DNA of 64,000 nt from Ancylobacter polymorphus (GTDB lineage Bacteria > Pseudomonadota > Alphaproteobacteria > Rhizobiales > Xanthobacteraceae). Each line of letters starts with the position of its first letter. The first letter of the stretch is position 1. Where the stretch lies: NCBI RefSeq assembly GCF_030813495.1, contig NZ_JAUSUI010000012.1, forward strand, positions 1 through 64,000, in the 5' to 3' direction. A model generated the notes under the pieces. The model saw nothing but the letters and a program-made list of their open reading frames with translations. It did no database searches and had not been told where the DNA came from. A program made the position numbers and the translations under genes. Positions 1 to 9,154 of the stretch are shown piece after piece.

Positions 1-2
1 TT

Positions 3-434
3 GGCTTCGGGTGCGACGTCGCCTTTGAAGTCTACCGCGCCATGCTCGCCGCCTCTCCTGCCGCGCCGGGCGCTGAGGTGGAGCCGGTGGCGTGGCAGTG
101 GCGGTTCCGAGCGCCGAACAGCGATAGCCCCGCCGCAGCGCAATGGTCTTCGTGGGCGGATGGGCGGGCGCCAGAACTGCGCGCGTCCGTCTATCAGACA
201 GAAGAGCGCCCCCTCTACACCCACCCCCTCGACGCCGCCACGGTGCGCGCCGAGGCGAGGAGAGAGGCGGTGGCGGAAGCGGCCCGTATCGTTGAGGCGG
301 AATGCAAGCGGATCCTTGCTCAACAGAACGGACGCATCCCGGAGGTTGACACGCAGCTGCGCATGATTGCGCTGCTCTTGCCCGATATCGCCGCCGCGAT
401 CCGCGCACTCGCCGACAAGGGGGAGGCGGAGTGA
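3..434 (+). CDS. Phage-like hypothetical protein, 5' end outside window
   Basis: The frame is open to the left edge of the window, so the gene probably starts upstream; the first internal ATG is at 42. The visible part is about 143 residues. It contains a YRAMLAASP stretch followed by a tryptophan-rich section and a charged helical C-terminus rich in Ala, Arg and Glu. Short proteins with a 'YRAML-AAP' core are common among prophage genes of unknown function, and I use that only as a resemblance. The stop overlaps the ATG of the next gene (TGATG), typical of tightly packed phage genes. No function can be assigned. Confidence 0.55.
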   Translation, partial: GFGCDVAFEVYRAMLAASPAAPGAEVEPVAWQWRFRAPNSDSPAAAQWSSWADGRAPELRASVYQTEERPLYTHPLDAATVRAEARREAVAEAARIVEAECKRILAQQNGRIPEVDTQLRMIALLLPDIAAAIRALADKGEAE

Positions 435-667
435 TGAAGATCACGGTGCTGAACGCCGAAGGAGAAGATATCTGGCGCGTGCCGGGGCTGATCGCAGTGT
501 ATCGGCGCGCCGGGTTCGCAGATGGGAACCGACCGCGTCGGCAAGATTGCGTCATCTACGGCGGAGAAGGGCGGGAGCGGGTAGCGGCCGTGTGGGGCGG
601 CCCTGATCATATCCGGGTCGTCTTCCCCGCCCCTCCCAGCGCACAGGGAGGCGGGGATGCGACCTGA
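434..667 (+). CDS. Small hypothetical protein of the phage-like island
   Basis: A 77-residue protein beginning MKITVLNAEGEDIWRV. I place the start at the ATG overlapping the previous stop; a GTG three bases earlier is also in frame. No recognisable domain, signal peptide or membrane segment is visible. The product looks like a small beta-rich cytoplasmic protein. It overlaps the following gene by 11 bases. The overlapping arrangement with its neighbours is the main argument that it is real. Confidence 0.5.
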   Translation: MKITVLNAEGEDIWRVPGLIAVYRRAGFADGNRPRRQDCVIYGGEGRERVAAVWGGPDHIRVVFPAPPSAQGGGDAT

Positions 668-926
668 CGCGATGCTTTACGGGCAGAAGATCGTCACGTG
701 CCCTTACCTGACCGTCACTGTCGAGGATTGGACTGGCGTCAGGTCCCCTTCACGGGCGATCAGGCGCCGCCGGCAGGGGCACCGCCAGAACGTCGCTTAC
801 CGCATTGTGCCAGACCCGAAGGCATACCTGATCGGCGGCGTCTTCCACATGCACCCTGACATGCTGGCGGAAGTTCAACGGCGCGCCGCCACCCGCGCCG
901 CTCTCCCCCAGGAGGATGGCCGGTGA
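657..926 (+). CDS. Small hypothetical protein of the phage-like island
   Basis: An 89-residue basic protein (MRPDAMLYGQKIV...) with an Arg-rich middle and no recognisable domain. A GGGAGGCGGGG purine run lies directly before the ATG at 657 and supports this start. Its 3' end overlaps the GTG start of the nuclease-like gene by four bases (GTGA), so the two are probably translationally coupled. Function unknown; assigned to the integrated element by position only. Confidence 0.5.
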   Translation: MRPDAMLYGQKIVTCPYLTVTVEDWTGVRSPSRAIRRRRQGHRQNVAYRIVPDPKAYLIGGVFHMHPDMLAEVQRRAATRAALPQEDGR

Positions 927-1366
927 TCGCAAGGCTCATTCTCGCCGCAACGCTGGCTCTCGCCGTCGGCCCTGCTCTCGCCGGCATCTACGTCACCGAC
1001 GGCGACACCATCGTCCTGACCGCTCCAGGCCGGTCGCGAGAGGTCGTGCGGATCGTCGGCATGGACACGCCCGAGACACGGCAGGCGAAATGCGATGCCG
1101 AGCTGCGGCGCGGACTGGAGGCAAAGGCAGCGCTGATCCGGCTGCTGTCGGCGGCGTGCGGGGATCTTGGCCGGGCCGATGCGCGGCGCTGCCTGATCGT
1201 AACCCGCCTTCCCCGCCCGGACCGCTACGGCCGGACGCTCGCGACCATCAAGGCCGCCGGCCGCGATGTGACAGCAGCGATGATCGGCGCCGGCTTGGCG
1301 CGTCGCTACGACTGCCCCGGTGGGCGGTGTCCCCGCCGCGCCGGATGGTGTGGGGAGGCGGGATGA
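923..1366 (+). CDS. Thermonuclease (SNase)-like exported protein
   Basis: A 147-residue protein with a GTG start preceded by AGGAGG at about 910-915. It has an N-terminal signal peptide (hydrophobic residues 3-20, cleavage likely after ALA). The body resembles the staphylococcal nuclease fold: a YVTDGDTIVL strand, RIVGMDTPETRQAKC with the 'D-T-P-E' acidic signature, and a C-terminal DRYGRTLATI segment that would supply an Arg of the active site. Family members usually cut DNA or RNA in a calcium-dependent way outside the cytoplasm. The protein is short and ends in a Cys-rich tail (about residues 131-144). Activity is therefore not certain. Confidence 0.7.
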   Translation: MIARLILAATLALAVGPALAGIYVTDGDTIVLTAPGRSREVVRIVGMDTPETRQAKCDAELRRGLEAKAALIRLLSAACGDLGRADARRCLIVTRLPRPDRYGRTLATIKAAGRDVTAAMIGAGLARRYDCPGGRCPRRAGWCGEAG

Positions 1367-1683
1367 AGCGCAAGGCCATCGTCTTCGAGCGCATCCGGGC
1401 CGATGCAGCGGCCGGCATCCTTGGCGTTGAGGTTCGCACCGTGCAAGCCTTGGCGGCGCGCGGCGAGGTTCCAGGGGCGGCCAAGATCGGCGGGCTCTGG
1501 ACCTTCGATGAATCCGCGCTGCGATCATGGATCAAGGAGCGAACGCAATGCCAGAAAGACCGACGGCCCCGAAGCACTGCTACTGGCGAGGGGAAACGCT
1601 CTGGGCGCGGTTTACCGTTGCAGGCAACGAAGTCCGCGAGAGCCTGCGAACAAGCTCTCCGCGAGTTGCGGCGAAGCGTGTAG
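1363..1683 (+). CDS. Excisionase-like helix-turn-helix protein
   Basis: A 106-residue protein starting at an ATG that overlaps the stop of the nuclease-like gene (ATGA). The first 55 residues form a compact winged-HTH of the excisionase/MerR type: RADAAAGILGVEVRTVQALA is the helix-turn-helix, followed by a short wing (KIGGLWTFDESALRSWI). The remainder is basic and probably disordered. Its 3' third overlaps the integrase gene in another frame. The xis-int order supports a role as recombination directionality factor or regulator of the element. A stop nearer the integrase start cannot be seen, so the long basic tail may be an artefact of the overlap or a real extension. Confidence 0.6.
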   Translation: MKRKAIVFERIRADAAAGILGVEVRTVQALAARGEVPGAAKIGGLWTFDESALRSWIKERTQCQKDRRPRSTATGEGKRSGRGLPLQATKSARACEQALRELRRSV

Positions 1684-2636
1684 CCGAGATGAGGGAGAAG
1701 GCCGTCGGCCGCGCCAAGTTCGGCGAGGAGCAGCGGCTTTGGGAAGACGCCATCGTCGCCTGGGCGAGCTATATCCGGCAGCAGGTTGGATCGCCGCGCA
1801 CGGTGAAACGCTACGCCGATTCGCTCGTCATCGCCGGCCGCTCGCTTGCCGGCATGCCGATCTGCGATATCGGGAAGGCCGAGATCAACCGCTTCGTCGC
1901 GACGCGGCGTGCTGGCGGCGTGACCAACGCCACGATCCGACGCGACCTGATGGCGATCTCGTCGCTGCTCGACTTCTCGGAGGATGAGGGCTGGCGAGAG
2001 GGCAATCCGGCGCTCGACAAGATGCGGCGGCTCAAGGAGAACCGCGACCCCATCGTCTTGCCGGACGAAGACGATTATCGATTCGTCCTGTCCCGCCTGG
2101 CGCCAGCCTATGCCGACATGCTGCGCGCTGCCCGCGCCACCGGCATGCGGCAGGATGAGCTCGTGCGAGCGACGCGGAAGCAGTTCAACGTCGCCGGCCG
2201 CAGCCTGCTGGTGCGCGGCAAGGGGAACAAGCAGCGGGCGATATCGCTGTCCGAGGAGGCTGCAGCGATCTTCGAGCGGCAGCCGGCATCGCTGCTGTGC
2301 GACAACATCTTCCACGTCAACGGCAAGCCGATCGCCCAGGCCGCGTTCGTCTATTCACGCGCACGGCGGGCGGCACAGAAGGCGGCACAGAAAGAGGGGC
2401 GTGCGTTCCGGGGTTTCCGCTTCCACGACATGCGCCACCTCTACGCCGTGGAGTTCCTGCGGGATGGCGGTGACATCTACACCCTCAAGGAGCATCTTCG
2501 GCACTCCTCGGTGAAGACGACCGAGCTCTATCTCGACTTCCTGACGCCCGAGGAGGCTGAAGCCGCCAAGCGCGGAAGGCTTGACCCTCGCGCCGCGTTG
2601 GGCGAAGAAGCGATTGTGAGCGCCCGGAAGGGATAG
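1548..2636 (+). CDS. int: Tyrosine recombinase / phage-type integrase
   Basis: A 362-residue site-specific recombinase. The start at 1548 is preferred because AAGGAG lies eight bases upstream; another ATG at 1527 lacks this. An N-terminal SAM-like core-binding domain (about 60-160) precedes a C-terminal catalytic domain with all expected residues: Arg201 in the ATGMRQDEL motif, a Lys in the RGKGNKQR hairpin, His293 and Arg296 in HDMRH, His319 in LRHSS and the nucleophile Tyr328 in TELYLDF. It should integrate and excise the element by DNA strand exchange. It lies 86 bases before a tRNA-Thr gene, a common kind of integration site. Complete and apparently intact. Confidence 0.9.
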   Translation: MPERPTAPKHCYWRGETLWARFTVAGNEVRESLRTSSPRVAAKRVAEMREKAVGRAKFGEEQRLWEDAIVAWASYIRQQVGSPRTVKRYADSLVIAGRSLAGMPICDIGKAEINRFVATRRAGGVTNATIRRDLMAISSLLDFSEDEGWREGNPALDKMRRLKENRDPIVLPDEDDYRFVLSRLAPAYADMLRAARATGMRQDELVRATRKQFNVAGRSLLVRGKGNKQRAISLSEEAAAIFERQPASLLCDNIFHVNGKPIAQAAFVYSRARRAAQKAAQKEGRAFRGFRFHDMRHLYAVEFLRDGGDIYTLKEHLRHSSVKTTELYLDFLTPEEAEAAKRGRLDPRAALGEEAIVSARKG

Positions 2637-2722
2637 GCACAAAGCACGACACATGACCATCGGTCTGCGCCGTGCGGAGTATCGACTAAGACTTTGATAC
2701 GCCTTGGGAATGTGCGCTTAAT

Positions 2723-2797
<75 letters not shown>

Positions 2798-2832
2798 TCC
2801 AGCATCCTGGCAGGCGCGCGCCAGAACGCTCC

Positions 2833-3531
2833 TCATTCCTCGTCGGAATAGCGCTCTTCCCGCCAAGGGTCGGCGTGGTTGTGATAGCCGTTCTCCTCCC
2901 AGAAGCCGCGCTTGTCGGCGACGACAAACTCGATCTTCTTCAGCCATTTGGCGCTTTTCCAGAAGTAGAGATGCGGCACGACCAGCCGCGCCGGGCCGCC
3001 ATGCTCGATGGTGAGCGGTTTGTCCTCCCAGCTGTGGACGATGAGAGCGTCCTCGGCCGCGAAGTCCTCCAGCGCCAGATTGGTGATGTAGCCGTCATAG
3101 GAGTGGAGAAGCACGAAGCGCGCGGTCTCACGCGGCATCACCACATCGAGCAGGTCACGGGTGGCGAGGCCTTCCCAGTGATTATCGTAGCGCGACCACG
3201 TGGTAACGCAGTGAATATCCGTCGTTTCGCGGGTCTGTTTCTGCGCGCGGAAGGTCGCCCAGTCCCAGGAGACGGGATGCTCCACCTCACCCGTTACGTC
3301 GAGCCGCCAGCGATCAAGTGCGATACGCGGCTGCATACCGAGGTCGAGCACCGGCCAGTCGCGCACGAGATGCTGGCCGGGAGGCAACCGGTCCTCTTCC
3401 GGGCGGGCGACACGGCCGGTGAGAAATTTGCCGGCCCGTGCCCAGGCACGCTTGGTGCGGGTGAGCTTGCTGTCGGGCGGGAGGTCCCCGCTCTCATCAA
3501 CGGGGAGATGCGGCTCGGGTGTGTCCGCCAT
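2833..3531 (-). CDS. Sulfite oxidase-like molybdopterin oxidoreductase
   Basis: A 232-residue protein of the sulfite oxidase/YedY superfamily in its short cytoplasmic form. The start at 3531 follows AAGGAG; a longer reading from 3603 has no such site. The Moco domain carries DIHCVTTWSRYDNHWEG (about residues 108-124), where Cys is the expected molybdenum ligand, and HGGPARLVVPHLYFWKSAKW, the family's C-terminal signature. There is no Tat signal, which separates it from exported MsrP. The physiological substrate of this short form is not established. It reads convergently with the tRNA and in the same direction as the TerC gene. Confidence 0.82.
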   Translation of the reverse strand: MADTPEPHLPVDESGDLPPDSKLTRTKRAWARAGKFLTGRVARPEEDRLPPGQHLVRDWPVLDLGMQPRIALDRWRLDVTGEVEHPVSWDWATFRAQKQTRETTDIHCVTTWSRYDNHWEGLATRDLLDVVMPRETARFVLLHSYDGYITNLALEDFAAEDALIVHSWEDKPLTIEHGGPARLVVPHLYFWKSAKWLKKIEFVVADKRGFWEENGYHNHADPWREERYSDEE

Positions 3532-3618
3532 GGACCGGGCTCCTTCTCTGGAGGGACGCCCGATCCTAGCAGTGTCCGGCGGCGCGGGCTTTTCCTTTCC
3601 CACGCCACCCCTTCACAT

Positions 3619-4431
3619 TCAGGCATTCACGCGGCTGTGTTCGGCAGGCGGCGCGTCGGGCGCGGGGCTGTGATGATGCCCCGCAACGGCCTGCCCCGCC
3701 GTTGTCGGCCGGCGCTTGCGCTGAAGCATGTTCAGGCCTTCCACCAAGGCCGAGAACGCCATGGCGGCATAGATGTAGCCCTTCGAAACATGGGCGCCGA
3801 AACCTTCCGCGATCAGCGTCGTGCCGATGAGCAGCAGGAAGCCGAGCGCGAGCATCACGATGGACGGGTTGCGGTTGATGAAATTCGCCAGCGGGCCGGC
3901 AGCGAACAGCATTGTGAGGACCGCAAACACGACGGCGATGACCATGATCGGAATGTGCTCGGTCATGCCGACCGCCGTGATGATGCTGTCGACCGAGAAG
4001 ACGAGGTCGAGGATCAGGATCTGCACAATGGCCGCGCTGAAGCTGACCTGCAGGGTGCCCCCGAGGGACGCCTCCTGTTCGTCATGCGGCGCCATGCTGT
4101 GATGAATCTCCTTGGTCGCCTTCCACACCAGGAACAGGCCGCCGGCGATCAGGATGATGTCGCGCCAGGAGAAGGGATGGCCGAAAACGGAGAACACCGG
4201 CTCGACCAGGGTGACGATGATGGCGATGGTGCTGAGCAGGCCGAGACGCATGACCAGCGCCAGACCGATGCCAATCCGCCGGGCGCGAGGCCGGATATCT
4301 TCAGGTAGCTTGTTGGTCAGGATCGAGATGAACAGCAGGTTGTCGATGCCGAGCACGACTTCCATGGCGACAAGCGTAACAAGCGCTGCCCAGGCCGCCG
4401 GGCTGGCGGCAAGTTCCATCAAATATTCCAC
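3619..4431 (-). CDS. TerC family integral membrane protein
   Basis: A 270-residue protein with about seven hydrophobic segments and the TerC signatures: [15 protein letters not shown] near the N-terminus and [16 protein letters not shown] in the middle, whose Asp residues are thought to bind metal ions. A GTG start at 4431 is preceded by GGGGAG at good spacing; an internal ATG at 4419 is the alternative. Family members act in tellurite resistance or export of manganese and other metals. The His-containing tail ([12 protein letters not shown]) is cytoplasmic or periplasmic and unusual. The exact substrate cannot be read from sequence. Confidence 0.88.
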   Translation of the reverse strand: MEYLMELAASPAAWAALVTLVAMEVVLGIDNLLFISILTNKLPEDIRPRARRIGIGLALVMRLGLLSTIAIIVTLVEPVFSVFGHPFSWRDIILIAGGLFLVWKATKEIHHSMAPHDEQEASLGGTLQVSFSAAIVQILILDLVFSVDSIITAVGMTEHIPIMVIAVVFAVLTMLFAAGPLANFINRNPSIVMLALGFLLLIGTTLIAEGFGAHVSKGYIYAAMAFSALVEGLNMLQRKRRPTTAGQAVAGHHHSPAPDAPPAEHSRVNA

Positions 4432-4879
4432 CGGATCACTCCCCAGAGATCGCCAAGAGACGGGTCGGCGCAGCCATGACCGCGCGGCGCATTAACGCAC
4501 CAACGGGCCGTTCGGATCGAGACGGGGGTAAAATAATCATCTGCGAGACAATCCTGCCGGCGCGACGTCGGAAAGCGATCCGACATCACGCGAACGCCGG
4601 CGGCTCGCGTCAGAGGGGCCCGGATCAACGGGTCGTGAGAAACTAAGGCAGGCGCGCATCAATGCCATCCATCCTCTGCATGACAGATTGTCGCACCCTG
4701 CCAAATCATTCGATTTCCCCTCTGTGCGGCCAGGGGTTGCTGACGCTGAACCATGACGACAGGCAGTTGGTGATTTACGACAGTGACTTTCGTGCGCGGA
4801 TTTACCGTGTCATCGTCCGTTCATCGCCCCGAACTAGAGCGAACGCCGTTTCGCCCTCCGGGGGCAAAGGGAGGTACTG
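4432..4879. other. Intergenic region between divergent TerC and ABC transporter genes
   Basis: About 450 bases without a credible gene. It must hold the promoters of both the leftward TerC gene and the rightward transporter operon. A short GC hairpin (CCCTCC/GGGGG) lies just before the AAGGGAGG ribosome binding site of the solute-binding protein. I could not identify a riboswitch or a conserved regulator site. Confidence 0.5.
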
Positions 4880-6007
4880 ATGACCCGCTTTTCTCGTCGC
4901 GACCTGATGAAGGTCGGCGCCTTCGCGATCGCCGCGCCCGCCGTGCTCCGCGCCCACGACGCGCTCGCCACCTCCGGCTCGCTCAACGTCTATGCCTGGG
5001 GCGACTATTTCGACAAGAACACGCTGCTGGCCGACTTCACCAATGCCACTGGCGTCAAGGTGAATCTGTCGACCTACGGTTCCAATGAAGAATGCGAGAA
5101 CAAGCTGCGCGCCGCCGGCGGCAAGGGCTTTGACATCATCTTCCCGTCGGTCGACACCGGCCCCAACTACTACAAGGACAATCTGCTCCAGCCGATCGAC
5201 GAGGCGAAGTTCCAGTCCTCCCTGATCATTCCCTCGATCTACCGCAACTCGCTCAAGCTCGGCGCGGCCTATCGCGGCAAGCGCTATCTCGTGCCGTTTG
5301 ACTGGGGCACCGAGGGCATCACCTGGGATTCCACCAAGTTCCCCGGCAAGAAGTCCGGCGAAATCTCCTATGGCGACATGTGGCTCGCCGACCACCCGAA
5401 GCAGACCGCCATCCGCCAGAAGTCGGTTTTCAATGGCGTCGCGCTCTATCTCGACGCCACTGGCGAGCTGAAGTCGGACCGCGGCCTCGACCTCTACAAG
5501 TCCGAGGCTGATTCACGCCGCGTCTTCGAGGGCGTGCTCAAGTACATCCTCGCCCATAAGGGCAATATCGGCGCCTACTGGAACAACGCCACCGAGGCGA
5601 CTGCCGCCTTCACCGACGCCGGCTGCACCATCGGCCAGACCTGGGATACGACCGGCATCCTGCTCCACCGCAACACCGACAAGAAGTGGAGCTACGGCAT
5701 GCCGAAGGAAGGCGGCCTTGCCTGGACCGACACGCTCGGCATCCCCTCGGGCGCCGCGAATGTCGAGCAGGCCTACGCTTTTGCCAACTTCCTCTACCAG
5801 CCGGAAGTCGGCGCCCGCTTCGCCAACACCACCGGCTACAACAGCTGCGCCGCCGGCGCCCAGCAGTTCCTCTCCGAGGAAGCCCGGGCGGCGTTCGACG
5901 CGGCCTATCCGGCCGGCACCATAGACAACCTGTTCTGGTGGCCGATGCAGACGGACTTCTACGCCAAGCTGCGCGGCGAGTATGTCGAGAAGCTGACCAA
6001 CAGCTGA
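4880..6007 (+). CDS. Polyamine-type ABC transporter, periplasmic binding protein
   Basis: A 375-residue solute-binding protein resembling PotD/PotF. The N-terminus MTRFSRRDLMKVGAFAIAAP is a twin-arginine signal, with cleavage likely after ALA near residue 30. The mature part opens with LNVYAWGDYFDKNTLLADF, the typical first strand of spermidine/putrescine binding proteins (extracellular solute-binding family 1/8). RBS GGGAGG precedes the ATG. It heads a four-gene operon with an ATPase and two permeases. The substrate is probably a polyamine or related cation, but this binding-protein class also includes proteins for other compounds. Confidence 0.85.
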   Translation: MTRFSRRDLMKVGAFAIAAPAVLRAHDALATSGSLNVYAWGDYFDKNTLLADFTNATGVKVNLSTYGSNEECENKLRAAGGKGFDIIFPSVDTGPNYYKDNLLQPIDEAKFQSSLIIPSIYRNSLKLGAAYRGKRYLVPFDWGTEGITWDSTKFPGKKSGEISYGDMWLADHPKQTAIRQKSVFNGVALYLDATGELKSDRGLDLYKSEADSRRVFEGVLKYILAHKGNIGAYWNNATEATAAFTDAGCTIGQTWDTTGILLHRNTDKKWSYGMPKEGGLAWTDTLGIPSGAANVEQAYAFANFLYQPEVGARFANTTGYNSCAAGAQQFLSEEARAAFDAAYPAGTIDNLFWWPMQTDFYAKLRGEYVEKLTNS

Positions 6008-6125
6008 TACGGCGGTCTCGCACGACACCACGGCATCTCCGGGCCTCGCTCGGGGATGCCTGCCGCCCCGGCGGATTGCCTGTATGACGTGGACGGCCGG
6101 ACGGACCGGCCAGGACGGACCCACC

Positions 6126-7220
6126 ATGGCTGATACGACCCCGCTACGCGGCAAAGACGTGCGTCTCGACAAGGTGTCGATCCGCTTCGGCGATTCCACT
6201 GCCGTGCAGCCGACCGATCTTTCCATTCACGCGGGCGAGTTCTTCTCTATTCTCGGGCCCTCCGGCTGCGGCAAGACCACATTGCTGCGCACCATTTCCG
6301 GCTTCATCGAGCCTACCGCCGGCCGGGTGCTGATCGGCGGCGAGGACATGGCGGGCAAGGGCCCGAATGAGCGCCCTACCGCCCTGATATTCCAGAATCT
6401 CGCACTCTTCCCCTTGATGAGCGTGGCCGAGAACGTCGCCTTCGGGTTGGAAGCACGCGGCATGCGCAAGGCCGAGCGGCTGAAGCGCGCGCAGGAACTC
6501 CTCGAACTCGTGGCGCTTGGCGGTTATGGCGACAAGAAGCCGGCGGACCTCTCCGGTGGCCAGCGCCAGCGCGTCGCTATCGCCCGAGCGCTCGCAGTGG
6601 AGCCGGCCGTGCTGCTGCTGGACGAACCGCTCTCCGCGCTCGACCTCAAGCTGCGCCAGCACATGCGCAGCGAACTGCGCGCCATCCAGAAGCGGGTGGG
6701 CATCACCTTCATCTACATTACCCACGACCAGGGCGAAGCGCTCGCCATGTCCGACCGCGTGGCGGTGATGAGCCGCGGCAAGCTCGAGCAGGTCGCGGAC
6801 GCTGATACGCTCTATGCCGATCCCGCGACACCCTTTGTCGCTACGTTCGTCGGCGAGCAGAATGTGCTCCGAGGCACAGTGGCCGGCGTCGCCGATACAC
6901 GGGCGGTGGTCGACACCTCCATCGGCCGACTGGAGGGGCGGGTGAAGGGCCCGCTTCGCGTCGGCGAGGACGCACTGCTTCTCGTCCGCCCCGAGCGCAT
7001 CGCTCTCGGCGGCACGGATGCAAACACCGTGGCCGTCCGTCTCGCGGCCCGCAGCCTGGAAGGTGCGTCGGTGCATCTGCAATGCGCCGCCGCCGGTCAG
7101 ACGCTCACCGTCACCGTGCCGAACGGCCCATTGGTGCGCGAGTTGCCGGACGAACTTACCTTGTCTTTCGGTATCGATGATGCGCTCATCTACCCCGTGG
7201 GAGCACTCGCTCATGGGTAG
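6126..7220 (+). CDS. Polyamine-type ABC transporter, ATP-binding protein
   Basis: A 364-residue ATPase. I start at 6126 (MADTTPLRG), with a modest AGGACGG upstream; an ATG at 6084 would add 14 residues with no RBS. Walker A is GPSGCGKTT (44-52), the signature LSGGQRQRVA, Walker B LLLDEPLSALD and the switch His in ITHDQGEAL. The C-terminal third is a TOBE-type regulatory domain, as in PotA/MalK relatives. It powers the two permeases encoded next and overlaps the first of them by eight bases. Confidence 0.9.
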   Translation: MADTTPLRGKDVRLDKVSIRFGDSTAVQPTDLSIHAGEFFSILGPSGCGKTTLLRTISGFIEPTAGRVLIGGEDMAGKGPNERPTALIFQNLALFPLMSVAENVAFGLEARGMRKAERLKRAQELLELVALGGYGDKKPADLSGGQRQRVAIARALAVEPAVLLLDEPLSALDLKLRQHMRSELRAIQKRVGITFIYITHDQGEALAMSDRVAVMSRGKLEQVADADTLYADPATPFVATFVGEQNVLRGTVAGVADTRAVVDTSIGRLEGRVKGPLRVGEDALLLVRPERIALGGTDANTVAVRLAARSLEGASVHLQCAAAGQTLTVTVPNGPLVRELPDELTLSFGIDDALIYPVGALAHG

Positions 7221-8250
7221 CCTCGCCCGCGCCTATGGCCGCCCCCTCGCCGCGGTCATTGTCGGCATCGCCGTCGCCTGGGTACTCGTGCTGATTCTGG
7301 TGCCGCTGGGGGCCATGGTCGAGCAGTCGCTGTGGTGGCGGGAATCAAAGGGCGACGTGTCGCTCACCATCGACCGGCTCTACAATGACATCTCGCTGAT
7401 GGAGCTCGACCGGCAAAGCGAAACCGACCCGGCGAAGAAGGCGATCCTCGACCAGAGCGTCTCGGAGAAGCAGGCTGAGATCGCCACGCTGGAAGCGCAG
7501 GAGAAGAACCCGCCGAAGAGCTACGGCATCGCCAACTTCACCCGCATGAGCGGCCTGCATTTCTACATCTTCGTGCGCACCATCTTCTACGCTCTGTTGG
7601 TGACGGCACTGGCGCTCGTCGTCTGCTACCCCGTCGCCTATGTCGTGGCGCTGGCGAGTGGCCCACGCAAGGCGATCATCCTGATGGTCGCGCTGATCGT
7701 CCCCTACGCGATCAACGAATTGCTGCGCGTCTATGCCTGGCTGATGATCCTGGACTATCGCGGCGTCATCAACGGCGTGCTGCAATGGATGGGGTTCATC
7801 AATCTCGACGCGCGCGAGTGGATCCCGTTCCTTGAAAATCCCTCGGCCGTCTTCCTGGCGATGATCTACACCTATGTCCTGTTCATGGTGTTCCCGATGG
7901 TGAACACGCTGGAGACACTGGACCGCAACCAGATCGAGGCCGCACGCGACCTCGGCGCCTCGACGCTGCGCATCCACCGCCGCGTCATCATCCCGCACGC
8001 AAAGCCCGGCATCGCGGTGGGTTGCATCATGACCTTCATGCTGTCGGCCGGCTCCTATTCCGTGCCGGCGATCATGACGCGCGGCCAGGGCGGCGACTGG
8101 TTCAGCCAGCTCGTCTACCGGCAGTTCTATGAGGCGAACAACTGGAACATGGGTTCGGCCTATGCCGTGTCGCTGCTCGTGGTCTGCACCGCCTTCATCC
8201 TCCTGATGATGCGCCTGTTCGGCGTCGGGCTGAGGGACATCGCGAAATGA
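7213..8250 (+). CDS. Polyamine-type ABC transporter, permease 1
   Basis: A 345-residue PotB-like inner-membrane protein. The true start is the ATG at 7213, inside the end of the ATPase gene. After the first membrane helix there is an insertion of about 80 charged residues (SKGDVSLTIDRLYNDISLME...) predicted to lie in the periplasm before the remaining five helices. The EAA motif appears as EAARDLGASTLRIHRRVIIPH. Such a loop is known from some alphaproteobacterial polyamine-type permeases. It pairs with the following permease through an ATGA overlap. Confidence 0.87.
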   Translation: MGSLARAYGRPLAAVIVGIAVAWVLVLILVPLGAMVEQSLWWRESKGDVSLTIDRLYNDISLMELDRQSETDPAKKAILDQSVSEKQAEIATLEAQEKNPPKSYGIANFTRMSGLHFYIFVRTIFYALLVTALALVVCYPVAYVVALASGPRKAIILMVALIVPYAINELLRVYAWLMILDYRGVINGVLQWMGFINLDAREWIPFLENPSAVFLAMIYTYVLFMVFPMVNTLETLDRNQIEAARDLGASTLRIHRRVIIPHAKPGIAVGCIMTFMLSAGSYSVPAIMTRGQGGDWFSQLVYRQFYEANNWNMGSAYAVSLLVVCTAFILLMMRLFGVGLRDIAK

Positions 8251-9044
8251 GCACCGCCACCGAGAGTGCCGGCGCGCGGCTGGTGCTGAACATCTATATC
8301 GGCCTTTTCGTCCTCTACCTCTTCCTGCCTCTGGCGGTGATGTCGGCGGCGGCGTTCAATTCCTTCGACTACCCCTCGGTAACACAATGGCAGGGCTTTA
8401 CCCTCAAATGGTTCGTCGCCCTTGCTCATGACCAGCGGCTGCTGCAGGGGTTGGTGAACTCCGTACTGGTCGCGCTCGGGGTGATCGTCGTCTCGATCCC
8501 GGCGGGCCTGTCGGGGGCACTGATCCTGACGCGGCTGGGACAGCGTTCCGGCACGATGCTCTATTCCGTGCTGGTCTCGCCGGTGCTGACGCCGGGTATC
8601 ATCCTCGGCATCTCGAGCCTGATCTTCTGGCGTGAATTCGGCGTGCCGGGCGGCCTGTTCGTCGCCGTCATGGCGCAGTCCAGCTTCATCGCCTCCTACG
8701 CCATGCTGCTCTTTCTCGCCCGGCTGCAGCGACAGGATCGCACGCTGGAGGAAGCCGCGCTCGATCTCGGCGCCAGCCACACGCTGGTGTTTCGCCGCAT
8801 CACCCTGCCCTTCCTCGCACCGACCTGCTTCACCGCCGCCGTCGTCGCATTCCTGCAATCGTTCGAGAACTACAACACCACGGTGTTCGCCATCGGAGGC
8901 GAGTGGACTCTTGTCACCGAGATCGCTTCGAGGCTGCGCTTCGGGCTCTCGCCGGTGATCAACGTCGTGGGCGTGATCTTCGTGGCGCTGACCCTGGTCG
9001 CCGCCATAACCTATGTCGTTCTGAAGCAAAAGCCGAAGACCTGA
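8247..9044 (+). CDS. Polyamine-type ABC transporter, permease 2
   Basis: A 265-residue PotC-like permease with six hydrophobic helices. The EAA loop (EEAALDLGASHTLVFRRITLPF) contacts the ATPase. It starts with ATGA overlapping the stop of the first permease, so the two are translationally coupled. It is the last gene of the operon; about 110 bases separate it from the next gene. Together with the three preceding genes it forms a complete importer. Confidence 0.88.
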   Translation: MSTATESAGARLVLNIYIGLFVLYLFLPLAVMSAAAFNSFDYPSVTQWQGFTLKWFVALAHDQRLLQGLVNSVLVALGVIVVSIPAGLSGALILTRLGQRSGTMLYSVLVSPVLTPGIILGISSLIFWREFGVPGGLFVAVMAQSSFIASYAMLLFLARLQRQDRTLEEAALDLGASHTLVFRRITLPFLAPTCFTAAVVAFLQSFENYNTTVFAIGGEWTLVTEIASRLRFGLSPVINVVGVIFVALTLVAAITYVVLKQKPKT

Positions 9045-9154
9045 GGCAGCTGCAGCTTCGACATAACTCGAATTACTGGCTACACGCCGGGACCCGATAA
9101 TTCGGGGCCTCCGATGTCGCGCACGCTCCGAACAACAACCTTTGGGGTTAGTTC

